Part shown: in pieces, positions 1 through 10,803 of the stretch | How the letters are laid out: every line of letters starts with the position of its first letter | How positions within the stretch are numbered: position 1 is the stretch's first letter | From: Pseudomonas sp. GD03858 | GTDB lineage: Bacteria; Pseudomonadota; Gammaproteobacteria; Pseudomonadales; Pseudomonadaceae | NCBI RefSeq assembly: GCF_029840925.1 | Contig: NZ_JAOCDM010000052.1 | Location: 1 to 33,325 of the forward strand | Length of the DNA stretch: 33,325 nt | Direction: 5' to 3' | The notes under the pieces: generated by a model | The model's database searches: none | What the model saw: only the letters and a program-made list of their open reading frames with translations | What the model was told of the DNA's origin: nothing | Program-made: the position numbers and the translations under genes

Positions 1-30
1 CCCCGGCGATCTTTGCGCCAACGCTGAAAT

Positions 31-80
31 CCTGGGGCTGCTACGCAGCCCTTTCGCGACACAAGGCCGCTCCTACAAGG
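31..80 (-). repeat. Single P. putida-type REP element
   Basis: This is one copy, in reverse orientation, of the roughly 44-bp REP found as inverted pairs elsewhere in the window. It shares the TAGGAGCGGCCTTGTGTCGC core and the GC-rich hairpin end. It lies just downstream of the GNAT gene, the usual extragenic position. Positions 1-30 show nothing else; a partner copy may lie to the left of the window. Confidence 0.85.
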
Positions 81-101
81 AGCAGGCGGCCACCTGATGG
101 C

Positions 102-536
102 TCAGGCGATCTCGCGCGAGTCGCGGACCATGTCCACGTGCGGGATGCCGGCCTCGAGGAACTCCTCGCTGACCACGCGGAAACCCAGGCGCTCGTAGAA
201 CGGGGTGGCATGCACCTGGGCGCTGAGCATCTGCTGGCTGAGGTCGCGATTCTGCGCTTCGAGGATCACCGCGCGCATCAGCGCATCGCCCACGTTCAGG
301 CCGCGCCAGTCCTTGAGTACCGAGACCCGGCCGATGGTGCCATCGGGCAGCAGACGCGCGGTACCGATCGGGTAGTCGCCTTCCAGCGCCAGGAAATGCA
401 CCGCGGTCGGGTCCTCGGCATCGAACTCCAGCTCCGGCGGCACGTGCTGCTCGGCGACGAACACGGCGCTGCGAATGCGGTGGATGTCGGCGTTGTCCTT
501 GTGCCAGTCGGCCAGTCGAACACTGATCTTATTCAT
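102..536 (-). CDS. GNAT-family N-acetyltransferase
   Basis: This 144-aa protein has a GNAT fold and should transfer acetyl from acetyl-CoA to an unknown amine. The acetyl-CoA-binding stretch is at residues 68-87, with RGLNVGDALM as the pyrophosphate loop. The FYERLGF motif at 113-119 is the usual C-terminal GNAT signature. Its ATG lies 8 bp inside the 3' end of roxA, so the two genes are probably translationally coupled. A GNAT gene in this place next to roxA and purB is also known in P. aeruginosa. The substrate cannot be told from sequence; an ElaA-like or antibiotic-modifying role is possible but unsupported. Confidence 0.9.
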   Translation of the reverse strand: MNKISVRLADWHKDNADIHRIRSAVFVAEQHVPPELEFDAEDPTAVHFLALEGDYPIGTARLLPDGTIGRVSVLKDWRGLNVGDALMRAVILEAQNRDLSQQMLSAQVHATPFYERLGFRVVSEEFLEAGIPHVDMVRDSREIA

Positions 537-1701
537 CGGCGAATCCCAGGCTGCCTTGCATGACCAGCTGTTGTACCAGCATCAGGCCGTCTTCGTCCTG
601 CAGCCACTGTCCGAGGTTCTCGCTGTGCAGGGCGTCGGCGGAACAGATCAGCTTCAGCAGTTCGCGCAGTTTCCCAGGCAGCGGGCAGCTGCGACCGCTG
701 GCGAACAGCAGCAGATCGTCGCCGAACTCCGACCAGGCCAAGCGTGCGCTCGGATTGCGGATCAGGATGGCGCCCTGGCCGAGATAGTCGAGCAGCTCCT
801 GCTCGCTCAGCTCTTCGCCGACCACCTGCTCGGGATAACGCGGCTCGGTCATGAACTGGCCGAACCAGGTCAGCAGCAGGTCCTTGTCGGCCATGTGCTT
901 GTCGATCAGCGCCTTGAGGCGGTCGAGGGCGTCATGCTGGATCTGGTGCGGGTCGCTGACCGGCTGGGCGTCGGCGTCGCTGTAGCGCTCTTCTTCCGGC
1001 AGGAACTGGCCGAGGAAGTCGGTGAAGTGGGTCAGCACTTCGGCCGCGCTCGGGGCGCGGAAGCCGACCGAATAGGTCAGGCACTCGTTCTCGGCAACGC
1101 CGTAGTGGGCCAGGCGCGGAGGCAGGTAGAGCATGTCGCCCGGCTCCAGGGTCCACTCGTCGCTCTGCTCGAAATCGGCGAGGATGCGCAGGTCGGCGTG
1201 GTCGATCAGCGGGCTGTCGCTGTTGCACATCTGGCCGACTTTCCAGTTGCGCTTGCCCTCGCCCTGCAGCAGGAACACGTCGTAGTTGTCGAAATGCGGG
1301 CCGACGCTGCCACCGGGCGCGGCGTAGCTGATCATCACGTCGTCGATGCGCCAGCTGGGCAGGAAGCGGAACTCTTCCAGCAGCTCGGCGACCTCTGGCA
1401 CGAACTGGTCGACGGCCTGCACCAGCAGGGTCCAGTCGCGCTCGGGCAGGTCGGCGAAGGCGTCCTCGGCGAACGGGCCGCGGCGCAGCTCCCACGGACG
1501 CTCGCCGTGTTCCAGCACCAGGCGCGACTCGACTTCTTCTTCCAATGCCAGGCCGGCCAGCTCGTCGCCATCGATGGGGCTGACGAAGTCGGGGAAGGCC
1601 TGACGCACCAGCAGTGGCTTCTTCTGCCAGTAGTCGCGCAGGAATTCACGGGCCGTGAGGCCGCCCAACAGTTGCAGTGGAGTATCAGAATTCATGTTCA
1701 A
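529..1701 (-). CDS. roxA: Ribosomal oxygenase RoxA (50S L16 arginine 3-hydroxylase, YcfD family)
   Basis: This is a 390-aa cupin/JmjC-type, 2-oxoglutarate- and Fe(II)-dependent oxygenase. The HxD iron motif is H136-F-D138 in the context SVGPHFDNYDVF, and the third ligand is probably H199 in PPRLAHYG. The length is close to E. coli YcfD (about 373 aa), which hydroxylates an arginine of ribosomal protein L16. The N-terminal half holds the oxygenase domain; the rest would be the dimerisation and winged-helix parts known in the family. It is separated from purB by an intrinsic terminator and a 75-bp gap, so it probably has its own promoter in that gap, and it overlaps the downstream GNAT gene. 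The oxygenase family is certain; the L16 substrate is inferred from homology. Confidence 0.9.
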   Translation of the reverse strand: MNMNSDTPLQLLGGLTAREFLRDYWQKKPLLVRQAFPDFVSPIDGDELAGLALEEEVESRLVLEHGERPWELRRGPFAEDAFADLPERDWTLLVQAVDQFVPEVAELLEEFRFLPSWRIDDVMISYAAPGGSVGPHFDNYDVFLLQGEGKRNWKVGQMCNSDSPLIDHADLRILADFEQSDEWTLEPGDMLYLPPRLAHYGVAENECLTYSVGFRAPSAAEVLTHFTDFLGQFLPEEERYSDADAQPVSDPHQIQHDALDRLKALIDKHMADKDLLLTWFGQFMTEPRYPEQVVGEELSEQELLDYLGQGAILIRNPSARLAWSEFGDDLLLFASGRSCPLPGKLRELLKLICSADALHSENLGQWLQDEDGLMLVQQLVMQGSLGFADE

Positions 1702-1730
1702 CCTATTGAAAAAACTTAGTTTTCGTACGG

Positions 1731-1759
1731 GAATAAAAACGCCCGGCCAGGCCGGGCGT
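1731..1759 (-). terminator. Intrinsic terminator of purB
   Basis: A GC-rich hairpin (arms CGCCCGGC/GCCGGGCG, 1740-1758) is followed on the minus strand by a T-rich run (TTTTTATTC). It lies 18 bp past the purB stop codon, ahead of roxA. Confidence 0.85.
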
Positions 1760-1776
1760 TGAACGCGGCGGTCAGC

Positions 1777-3147
1777 TTAGATGCGTTTTGCCTGAGCCAC
1801 CGCGTTGCCGATGTAGGACGCCGGGGTCAGCTGCTTGAGCTCGGCCTTGGCTTCGGCCGGCATGTCCAGGCCGTCGATGAAGGTCAGCAGCGCTTCAGGG
1901 GTGATGCCCTTGCCACGGGTCAGCTCCTTGAGCTTCTCGTAGGGGTTCTCGATGTTGAAGCGGCGCATCACGGTCTGGATCGGCTCGGCGAGGACTTCCC
2001 AGCAAGCGTCCAGGTCGGCGGCGATGCGGGCGGCGTTGACTTCGAGCTTGCCGATGCCCTTGAGGCTGGCTTCATAGGCGATGACGCTGTGGGCGAAGCC
2101 CACGCCCAGGTTGCGCAGCACGGTGGAGTCGGTCAGGTCGCGCTGCCAGCGCGAGATCGGCAGCTTGCTGGCCAGGTGCTGGAACAGCGCGTTGGCGATG
2201 CCCAGATTGCCTTCGGAGTTCTCGAAGTCGATCGGGTTGACCTTGTGCGGCATGGTCGAGGAGCCGATTTCGCCGGCGACAGTCTTCTGCTTGAAGTAGC
2301 CCAGCGAGATGTAGCCCCAGACGTCGCGGTCGAAGTCGATGAGGATGGTGTTGAAGCGGGCGATGGCGTCGAACAGCTCGGCGATGTAGTCGTGCGGCTC
2401 GATCTGGGTGGTGTAGGGGTTGAACACCAGGCCCAGCTCGTCCTCGATGAAGGCGCGGGCGTTGGCTTCCCAGTCGATCTGCGAGTAAGCCGACAGGTGG
2501 GCGTTGTAGTTGCCCACGGCGCCGTTGATCTTGCCCAGCAGCGGCACGGCGGCCACTTGCGCGATCTGGCGCTCCAGGCGGTAGACGACGTTGGCCAGTT
2601 CCTTGCCCAGGGTGGTCGGCGAAGCCGGCTGGCCGTGGGTGCGCGACAGCATCGGCACGTCGGCGTGGGCGTGGGCCAGGGCGCGGATGGCCTCGGCGAT
2701 CTGGCGCATCAGCGGCAGCAGCACGTCGTCACGGCCAGCGCGCAGCATCAGGGCGTGGGACAGGTTGTTGATGTCCTCGCTGGTGCAGGCGAAGTGGATG
2801 AACTCGCTGACCTTGGCCAGTTCAGGCAACTGGGCGGCCTGTTCCTTGAGCAGGTACTCGATGGCCTTGACGTCGTGGTTGGTGGTGCGCTCGATTTCCT
2901 TGACGCGTTCGGCGTGCTCGAGCTTGAAATCGGTGGCCAGGCTGTCCAGCAGGGCGTTGGCTTCGGCGGAGAACGCCGGCACTTCGCCGATCTGCGGGTG
3001 GGCGGCCAGGCGCTGCAGCCAGCGCACTTCGACCAGGGCGCGGAATCGGATCAGGCCGAATTCGCTGAAGATGGGGCGCAAGGCCTGGGTTTTGCCGGCG
3101 TAACGGCCGTCTACAGGGGAAACCGCAGTGAGCGAAGAGAGCTGCAT
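1777..3147 (-). CDS. purB: Adenylosuccinate lyase
   Basis: This 456-aa enzyme cleaves adenylosuccinate to AMP plus fumarate and also cleaves SAICAR in purine synthesis. The fumarase/aspartase signature loop SSTMPHKVNP is at 296-305 and carries the catalytic serine. The second catalytic region THGQPASPTT is at 170-179, with H171 matching the E. coli general-acid histidine, and the TSEDINN motif is at 122-128. The length equals the E. coli enzyme (456 aa). An intrinsic terminator follows. A REP inverted pair lies upstream, between it and hflD. The hflD-purB neighbourhood is conserved in gammaproteobacteria. Confidence 0.98.
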   Translation of the reverse strand: MQLSSLTAVSPVDGRYAGKTQALRPIFSEFGLIRFRALVEVRWLQRLAAHPQIGEVPAFSAEANALLDSLATDFKLEHAERVKEIERTTNHDVKAIEYLLKEQAAQLPELAKVSEFIHFACTSEDINNLSHALMLRAGRDDVLLPLMRQIAEAIRALAHAHADVPMLSRTHGQPASPTTLGKELANVVYRLERQIAQVAAVPLLGKINGAVGNYNAHLSAYSQIDWEANARAFIEDELGLVFNPYTTQIEPHDYIAELFDAIARFNTILIDFDRDVWGYISLGYFKQKTVAGEIGSSTMPHKVNPIDFENSEGNLGIANALFQHLASKLPISRWQRDLTDSTVLRNLGVGFAHSVIAYEASLKGIGKLEVNAARIAADLDACWEVLAEPIQTVMRRFNIENPYEKLKELTRGKGITPEALLTFIDGLDMPAEAKAELKQLTPASYIGNAVAQAKRI

Positions 3148-3259
3148 GGGGTGTTCTCGGACAGTCAGGCTTTTGGGGGGCGCATATCATACATGAAAAA
3201 TGCGCCGGGGTCGGGTGGCTGACCAAAGGTCGGGCCTATCAATCGTGTTGCGGCCCCTG

Positions 3260-3376
3260 TGTAGGAGCGGCCTTGTGTCGCGAAAGGGCTGCGCAGCAGC
3301 CCCGGCAATCTTGAGCCGGGCTCGAGATCCTGGGGCCGCGCTGCGGCCCTATCGCGACACAAGGCCGCTCCTACAC
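3260..3376. repeat. Inverted REP pair between hflD and purB
   Basis: Two REP copies face each other: 3260-3303 on the plus strand and 3330-3376 on the minus strand. The outer 24 bases (TGTAGGAGCGG and following) match well, while the inner stem differs between the copies (GGGCTGCGCAGCAGCCCC against GGCCGCAGCGCGGCC), as expected for compensated hairpins. This fills most of the 240-bp gap between the two genes and may stabilise the upstream mRNA end. Confidence 0.9.
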
Positions 3377-3387
3377 AGGTTTCTGTG

Positions 3388-4014
3388 TCAGTCGGCGGTA
3401 CGCATCATCCCGTACAGCTCGTTGAGCAGCTTGCGTCGGCTGAACACCAGCTGCCAGCGGTGCCCGCCCAGCTGGCGCCACAGGCGCGCGGCGCGAATGC
3501 CGGCCAGCAGCAGGGCACGGATCTTCGAGGCGTTGCTGGCCTGTTGCAGGAAGCGCATGTCGCCGTGTACCTGGATGCGCTGGCGCAGGGTGCTCAGGGT
3601 GTCCTGGTACAAGGCTCCGCTGGAAGCGATGACATTTTCGTGAACCAGGCCGAAATGTTCAGCTTGGGACTGGATCTGCGGCAGACGGTTGCCGATGGTG
3701 TCGAGCAGGTCGCCGCGCTTGTTCAGCTGGCGCTCCAGGCCCAGCATCGACAGGGCATAGCGCAGCGGCTCGCGCTGCAGGCTGCTGGGGTCGCGTTCCA
3801 GGGCGCCGACCAGCGCGCGGTAGCCGTCGCGCAGGTTGAGGTCGTCGCCACCGAACACCTCCAGGGTGTCCTTCGGGTCGCGTACCAGCAGGCTGCCGAG
3901 CATGCAGCCGATATTGGCTTCGCTGGCTTGGCCGGTGCGGGCGATGCGGTCCACCAGCACCGCGGCCTGGAACACGCCGCCCAGGGCGATCAGTTGCTCC
4001 TGCAGGTTGCTCAT
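3388..4014 (-). CDS. hflD: High frequency lysogenization protein HflD
   Basis: This 208-aa alpha-helical protein belongs to the HflD family (E. coli, 213 aa), a membrane-associated factor that binds lambda CII in E. coli; its role in Pseudomonas is unclear. The frame can be extended 17 codons upstream, but the ATG at 4014 begins the family's usual MSNLQEQLIALGGV start. It overlaps the mnmA stop codon in a 4-bp ATGA arrangement, typical of translational coupling. The mnmA-hflD-purB order is the same as in E. coli, which supports the call. Confidence 0.93.
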   Translation of the reverse strand: MSNLQEQLIALGGVFQAAVLVDRIARTGQASEANIGCMLGSLLVRDPKDTLEVFGGDDLNLRDGYRALVGALERDPSSLQREPLRYALSMLGLERQLNKRGDLLDTIGNRLPQIQSQAEHFGLVHENVIASSGALYQDTLSTLRQRIQVHGDMRFLQQASNASKIRALLLAGIRAARLWRQLGGHRWQLVFSRRKLLNELYGMMRTAD

Positions 4015-5135
4015 GCGCGCGGGCTCCACGGCTCGGCGATTTCGATCACGCCGCCGCCCAGGCACACTTCACCGTCGTAGAACACCACGGACTGGCCTGG
4101 GGTCACAGCGCGCTGCGGCTCGTCGAACACGGCGCGATAGCCGCTCTCGGTGCGTTCCAGGGTGCACTGCTGGTCGCCCTGGCGGTAGCGCACCTTGGCG
4201 GTCAGGCGACGCGGGCTGGAGAGGTCGATCGGGTTGACCCAGAAGATTTCCGAAGCCAACAGGGCGCGGGAGAACAGCCACGGGTGTTCGTTACCCTGAC
4301 CGACCACCAGCACGTTGCGGGTCAGGTCCTTGTGCAGCACGTACCACGGCTCGTCGCCGGCGTCCTTCAGGCCGCCGATGCCCAGGCCCTGGCGCTGGCC
4401 GATGGTGTGGTACATCAGGCCGTGGTGGCGGCCGATCACCTCGCCGTCGGTGGTCTCGATATCGCCGGGCTGGGCCGGCAGGTACTGCTTGAGGAAGTCG
4501 CTGAAGCGACGCTCGCCAATGAAGCAGATACCGGTGGAGTCTTTTTTCTTGGCGGTGGCCAGGCCGTGTTTCTCGGCGATGGCGCGCACCTCGGGCTTTT
4601 CCAGTTCGCCGACCGGGAACAGGGTGCGGGCGATCTCCGCGCCGCCCACGGCGTGCAGGAAGTAGCTCTGGTCCTTGTTCGGGTCCAGGCCCTTGAGCAG
4701 CTCGGTCAGCTCGCCAGTATCGCGGCGGCGCACGTAGTGGCCGGTGGCGATCAGGTCGGCGCCAAGCGACAGGGCGTAGTCGAGGAACGCCTTGAACTTG
4801 ATTTCGCGGTTGCAGAGGATGTCCGGGTTCGGTGTGCGCCCGGCCTTGTATTCCTCGAGGAAGTGCTCGAACACATTGTCCCAGTACTCGGCGGCGAAGT
4901 TGGCGGTGTGCAGCTTGATGCCGATGCGGTCGCACACGGCCTGGGCGTCGGCCAGGTCTTCGCGGGCGGTGCAGTATTCGGTGCCGTCGTCCTCTTCCCA
5001 GTTTTTCATGAACAGACCTTCCACCTGGTAGCCCTGCTCCATGAGCAGAAGGGCGGAGACGGAAGAGTCCACGCCGCCGGACATGCCGACGATGACGCGG
5101 GTCTTGGCGGGGTCTTTGAGTGCTGGGCTGGTCAT
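4011..5135 (-). CDS. mnmA: tRNA-specific 2-thiouridylase
   Basis: This 374-aa enzyme thiolates U34 of the Lys, Glu and Gln tRNAs using ATP and persulfide sulfur. The PP-loop GMSGGVDSS is at 17-25. The two catalytic cysteines are C108 (in CNREIKF) and C204 (in STGICFIGER), matching C102 and C199 of E. coli. The sulfur donor in gammaproteobacteria is TusE, encoded at 25086-25421 in this same window. The gene overlaps hflD by 4 bp and follows the Nudix gene after 59 bp, so nudix-mnmA-hflD probably form one operon. The start is an ATG whose ribosome-binding site is weak. Confidence 0.98.
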   Translation of the reverse strand: MTSPALKDPAKTRVIVGMSGGVDSSVSALLLMEQGYQVEGLFMKNWEEDDGTEYCTAREDLADAQAVCDRIGIKLHTANFAAEYWDNVFEHFLEEYKAGRTPNPDILCNREIKFKAFLDYALSLGADLIATGHYVRRRDTGELTELLKGLDPNKDQSYFLHAVGGAEIARTLFPVGELEKPEVRAIAEKHGLATAKKKDSTGICFIGERRFSDFLKQYLPAQPGDIETTDGEVIGRHHGLMYHTIGQRQGLGIGGLKDAGDEPWYVLHKDLTRNVLVVGQGNEHPWLFSRALLASEIFWVNPIDLSSPRRLTAKVRYRQGDQQCTLERTESGYRAVFDEPQRAVTPGQSVVFYDGEVCLGGGVIEIAEPWSPRA

Positions 5136-5194
5136 GGCTACCGGTGTGTATCAGAGGGGAAAAACGCCGATTCTATCAAACCCGCGCACTGGCG

Positions 5195-5635
5195 TCAGTC
5201 GCGCAGCAGATCGAGGCTGTGCAGCGGGCCTTTCAGGTAGTCGTCGAGGCAGCGCGGCACCAGTTCGCTGCGCCAGCGTGATGGCTCGGCCAGCAACTCG
5301 TCGCGGCTCAGCCACACCGCGCGGACGATGTCGCTGTCCAGGGCCAGCTCGGTGTTGTGGCGCAGCGGCCGGGCGGCGAAGCAGATGCGCTGGTAGGTGA
5401 CGCCGTTGCTCGGGGCGGTATAGAGGTAGATGCCGACCACGCCGGTGAGTTCGACTTCCCAGGCGGTTTCCTCGAGAGTTTCGCGCAGGGCGGCCTGGGT
5501 GATGGTTTCGTTGGCTTCGAGGTGGCCGGCGGGCTGGTTGAACACGTGCCGGCCGGCCTTGAACTCCTCGACGAAGAGGAACTTGCCGTCGTGTTCGACG
5601 ACGGTGGCGACGGTGATGTGGGGTTGCCAAGACAC
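5195..5635 (-). CDS. Nudix hydrolase, NudJ-like (GTG start)
   Basis: This 146-aa Nudix protein resembles NudJ/YmfB, a pyrophosphatase acting on thiamine pyrophosphate and nucleotides. The Nudix box is seen as GHLEANE followed by RETLEE (about residues 37-56), with the usual glycine near its end replaced by alanine. The start chosen is GTG at 5635, in the context VSWQPHITVA, preceded at a normal distance by GGGAG. An in-frame ATG further upstream would translate the heptamer repeat array and is rejected. Location just upstream of mnmA matches E. coli, where nudJ precedes mnmA. Confidence 0.9.
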   Translation of the reverse strand: MSWQPHITVATVVEHDGKFLFVEEFKAGRHVFNQPAGHLEANETITQAALRETLEETAWEVELTGVVGIYLYTAPSNGVTYQRICFAARPLRHNTELALDSDIVRAVWLSRDELLAEPSRWRSELVPRCLDDYLKGPLHSLDLLRD

Positions 5636-5657
5636 GGTCGACTTTCTCCCAAAATGG

Positions 5658-5758
5658 CAAGCTTCAAGCTTCAAGCTTCAAGCTTCAAGCTTCAAGCTGC
5701 AAGTCGAAGCGGTACGCGGACTGCTTTGACTTGTGGCTTGCAGCTTGAAACTTGCGGC
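5658..5758. repeat. Heptamer tandem repeat CAAGCTT with inverted partner
   Basis: Five exact copies of CAAGCTT and one variant (CAAGCTG) run from 5658 to 5699. A related inverted partner lies at about 5730-5758 (GGCTTGCAGCTTGAAACTTGC), so the region can fold into a long imperfect hairpin. Because the unit contains the palindrome AAGCTT, the array can also pair with itself. A similar inverted pair lies on the far side of idh at 8380-8514. Confidence 0.85.
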
Positions 5759-5793
5759 TAAAAAAGCAAAAACCCCGGTGCGTGGCCGGGGTC
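5757..5793 (-). terminator. Intrinsic terminator of idh
   Basis: A hairpin with arms ACCCCGG/CCGGGGT (5772-5792) is followed on the minus strand by a T-rich run (TTTTTGCTTTTTT). It lies 24 bp beyond the idh stop codon. Confidence 0.88.
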
Positions 5794-5816
5794 TGTGCGG
5801 TTACTTCAAGCGAGCC

Positions 5817-8042
<2,226 letters not shown>

Positions 8043-8278
8043 GCGGGTTAACTCTCTATGTGCTGAGCGTACTCGAGTCTCGAGGTGCGCAGGGTAGGCG
8101 CTTCGCCCTGGCGACGCCATGAGCGGAAAGTCGAGAGGCTGCGAGCGGTGATGGTGGATGCATCAGTCGAGCGTCAAGTGCTGGGCTGCGGTAACAACCC
8201 AGGCTTCGTGGTCATTCTTGACCAAGGGCGAGCCGCATTTTCCAAGGGTTCGCCCCGATGACCCTATGGTCGCGGCGC

Positions 8279-8309
8279 AGTATATCAAACCCTTTGGGCT
8301 AATCAGCAA
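8279..8309 (-). promoter_or_regulatory. Possible idh promoter
   Basis: On the minus strand TTGCTG (8309-8304) and TATACT (8284-8279) are separated by 19 bp, about 240 bp upstream of the idh start. The -10 box, in the context TTTGATATACTGCGCC, is good but the spacer is long, so this is only a candidate. Confidence 0.4.
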
Positions 8310-8379
8310 GGTCAAGTGCGATCGCGCCATTTATAAGACCAAAGACGTAGGGGCAATGTGGCGTGTTGCCGCAGGGTGG

Positions 8380-8514
8380 CAGCGGCAAGCTGCAAGCTTC
8401 GAGCTGCAAGAAAAGCGGGCCTCGGAGCAGTTGTCCTGCTCGGTTTCCGGGTGGGCGGGAAGGTGAAATCAACCGAGGGCTGCTTGCTGCTTGCCACTTG
8501 AAGCTTGCAGCTCG
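8380..8514. repeat. AAGCTTGCAGC-type inverted repeat in the idh-icd gap
   Basis: The left arm at about 8380-8410 (GGCAAGCTGCAAGCTTCGAG) and the right arm at about 8479-8514 (TTGAAGCTTGCAGCTCG) are imperfect inverted copies of the motif that also occurs at 5658-5758. Together with the candidate promoter region they account for much of the 541-bp divergent idh-icd gap (8043-8583). I see no convincing gene there. Confidence 0.7.
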
Positions 8515-8583
8515 TAAAACCTGGTTTAGGCTCAGTGGATCGCACGATTTCCAATCACACCAGGAAAAGCGGAGTAGTGCAGC

Positions 8584-9840
<1,257 letters not shown>

Positions 9841-9844
9841 TCAA

Positions 9845-9896
9845 TACGAAAAAACCGGCCGCCTCATTGATTGAAGAAGCGGCCGGTTTTTTCGTA
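9845..9896. terminator. Bidirectional terminator between icd and cspD
   Basis: An exact 18-bp inverted repeat (TACGAAAAAACCGGCCGC and its complement, 9845-9862 and 9879-9896) carries an A-run on the left and a T-run on the right. It can end both the plus-strand icd and the minus-strand cspD transcripts. Confidence 0.93.
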
Positions 9897-9915
9897 TATG
9901 GACAGGGGATGGAGG

Positions 9916-10167
9916 TCAGACTTCGGTGGTCGTCGAGTGCGGTGCTCCCGTCGAGACGCTGGCATTGGCACTGGCGATCTCGGTCGCATGCAGCCCCTTG
10001 GGGCCCTGGACGATCTCGAAAGTCACTGATTGGCCGGCCTTGAGGGTCTTGTAGCCGTCCATCTTGATCGCCGAGTAGTGGGCGAACAGGTCGTCGGTCT
10101 TACCGTCCTCGTTGATGAATCCGTAGCCCTTGGCATTGTTGAACCACTTGACTTTACCGCTTGCCAT
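9916..10167 (-). CDS. cspD: Cold-shock-domain protein CspD
   Basis: This 83-aa single-domain protein has RNP1 as KGYGFI (13-18) and RNP2 as DLFAHYS (26-32). The DLFAHYSAIKMDGY stretch is typical of CspD rather than CspA. E. coli CspD is a stationary-phase, nucleic-acid-binding inhibitor of replication. The ATG at 10167 is preceded by GAGGG at a good distance, so the six-codon longer frame is not used. The C-terminal tail (ASANASVSTGAPHS and beyond) is rich in Ser and Thr. It is divergent from clpS, as in E. coli. The 231-bp gap between them must hold both promoters, but I see no clear consensus boxes. Confidence 0.93.
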   Translation of the reverse strand: MASGKVKWFNNAKGYGFINEDGKTDDLFAHYSAIKMDGYKTLKAGQSVTFEIVQGPKGLHATEIASANASVSTGAPHSTTTEV

Positions 10168-10398
10168 CCCTATGTCCCTCTGCAAAGGACTCCATCACTG
10201 GAGTATCATCCACTTCATCCGCATACGAACCTTGCGAGAAAATCTGGTTGACTGCGCGGATCTTTATCGACCACGGTGGGTTCCTATTGGTTGTAACACC
10301 GTTTTGCCGATAGTCAAGGTCAGCCGGCGCCCGCGCCGAGCGCGGCCTGCGCGGTCAACCCACAACCTTAACCTGTCGATCATGATGAAATTCTTTCC

Positions 10399-10773
10399 AT
10401 GCATGTACTCAGTGAGATTCGACTAACATTCAATCAGGATCGCCCCCAGTCGCATGAGGACGGGCATGAGGACGATGGCGCGGGCCTCGCGGTTCAGGAG
10501 GCCAAGCCGATCCTGCAGGCGCCACCGATGTACAAGGTGGTTTTGTTCAACGATGACTACACGCCGATGGATTTCGTCGTCGAAGTGCTCGAGACGTTCT
10601 TCAATCTGAACCGCGAGCTGGCAACGAAGATCATGCTGACCGTCCATACCGAAGGGCGGGCAGTATGCGGATTGTTTACCCGTGACATCGCCGAAACAAA
10701 GGCCATGCAGGTCAACCAATACGCCAGGGAAAGCCAGCATCCGCTACTCTGTGAAATCGAGAAGGACGGTTAA
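10399..10773 (+). CDS. clpS: ATP-dependent Clp protease adaptor ClpS (N-recognin)
   Basis: This 124-aa protein delivers substrates with N-terminal Leu, Phe, Trp or Tyr to ClpA. The binding-pocket residues match E. coli ClpS in identity and spacing: N51, D52, D53, M57 and H83 (E. coli N34, D35, D36, M40, H66). The first 40 residues are an acidic flexible arm, as needed for ClpA engagement. The ribosome-binding site before the ATG at 10399 is weak. clpA begins 30 bp downstream, so they form an operon. Confidence 0.97.
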   Translation: MHVLSEIRLTFNQDRPQSHEDGHEDDGAGLAVQEAKPILQAPPMYKVVLFNDDYTPMDFVVEVLETFFNLNRELATKIMLTVHTEGRAVCGLFTRDIAETKAMQVNQYARESQHPLLCEIEKDG

Positions 10774-10803
10774 TCGCCGACCACTTGGGTATGAGGTGAA
10801 GCT

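Noticed and set aside
475..3222. Long plus-strand frames opposite roxA and purB
   Set aside because: They are mirror frames of strongly supported genes. Their translations are repetitive in Gln, Val, Ala and Asp, typical of antisense frames in GC-rich DNA, with no domain or ribosome-binding site.
5636..5674. ATG start for the Nudix gene at 5674
   Set aside because: It would encode the heptamer repeat; the GTG at 5635 has a better ribosome-binding site and gives the family N-terminus.
5658..5699. CRISPR-like array
   Set aside because: The units are 7 bp and contiguous, without spacers, so it is a simple tandem repeat.
8158..8466. 102-codon plus-strand frame in the idh-icd gap
   Set aside because: It has no ribosome-binding site, runs through the repeat at 8380-8410 and has no protein-like composition.
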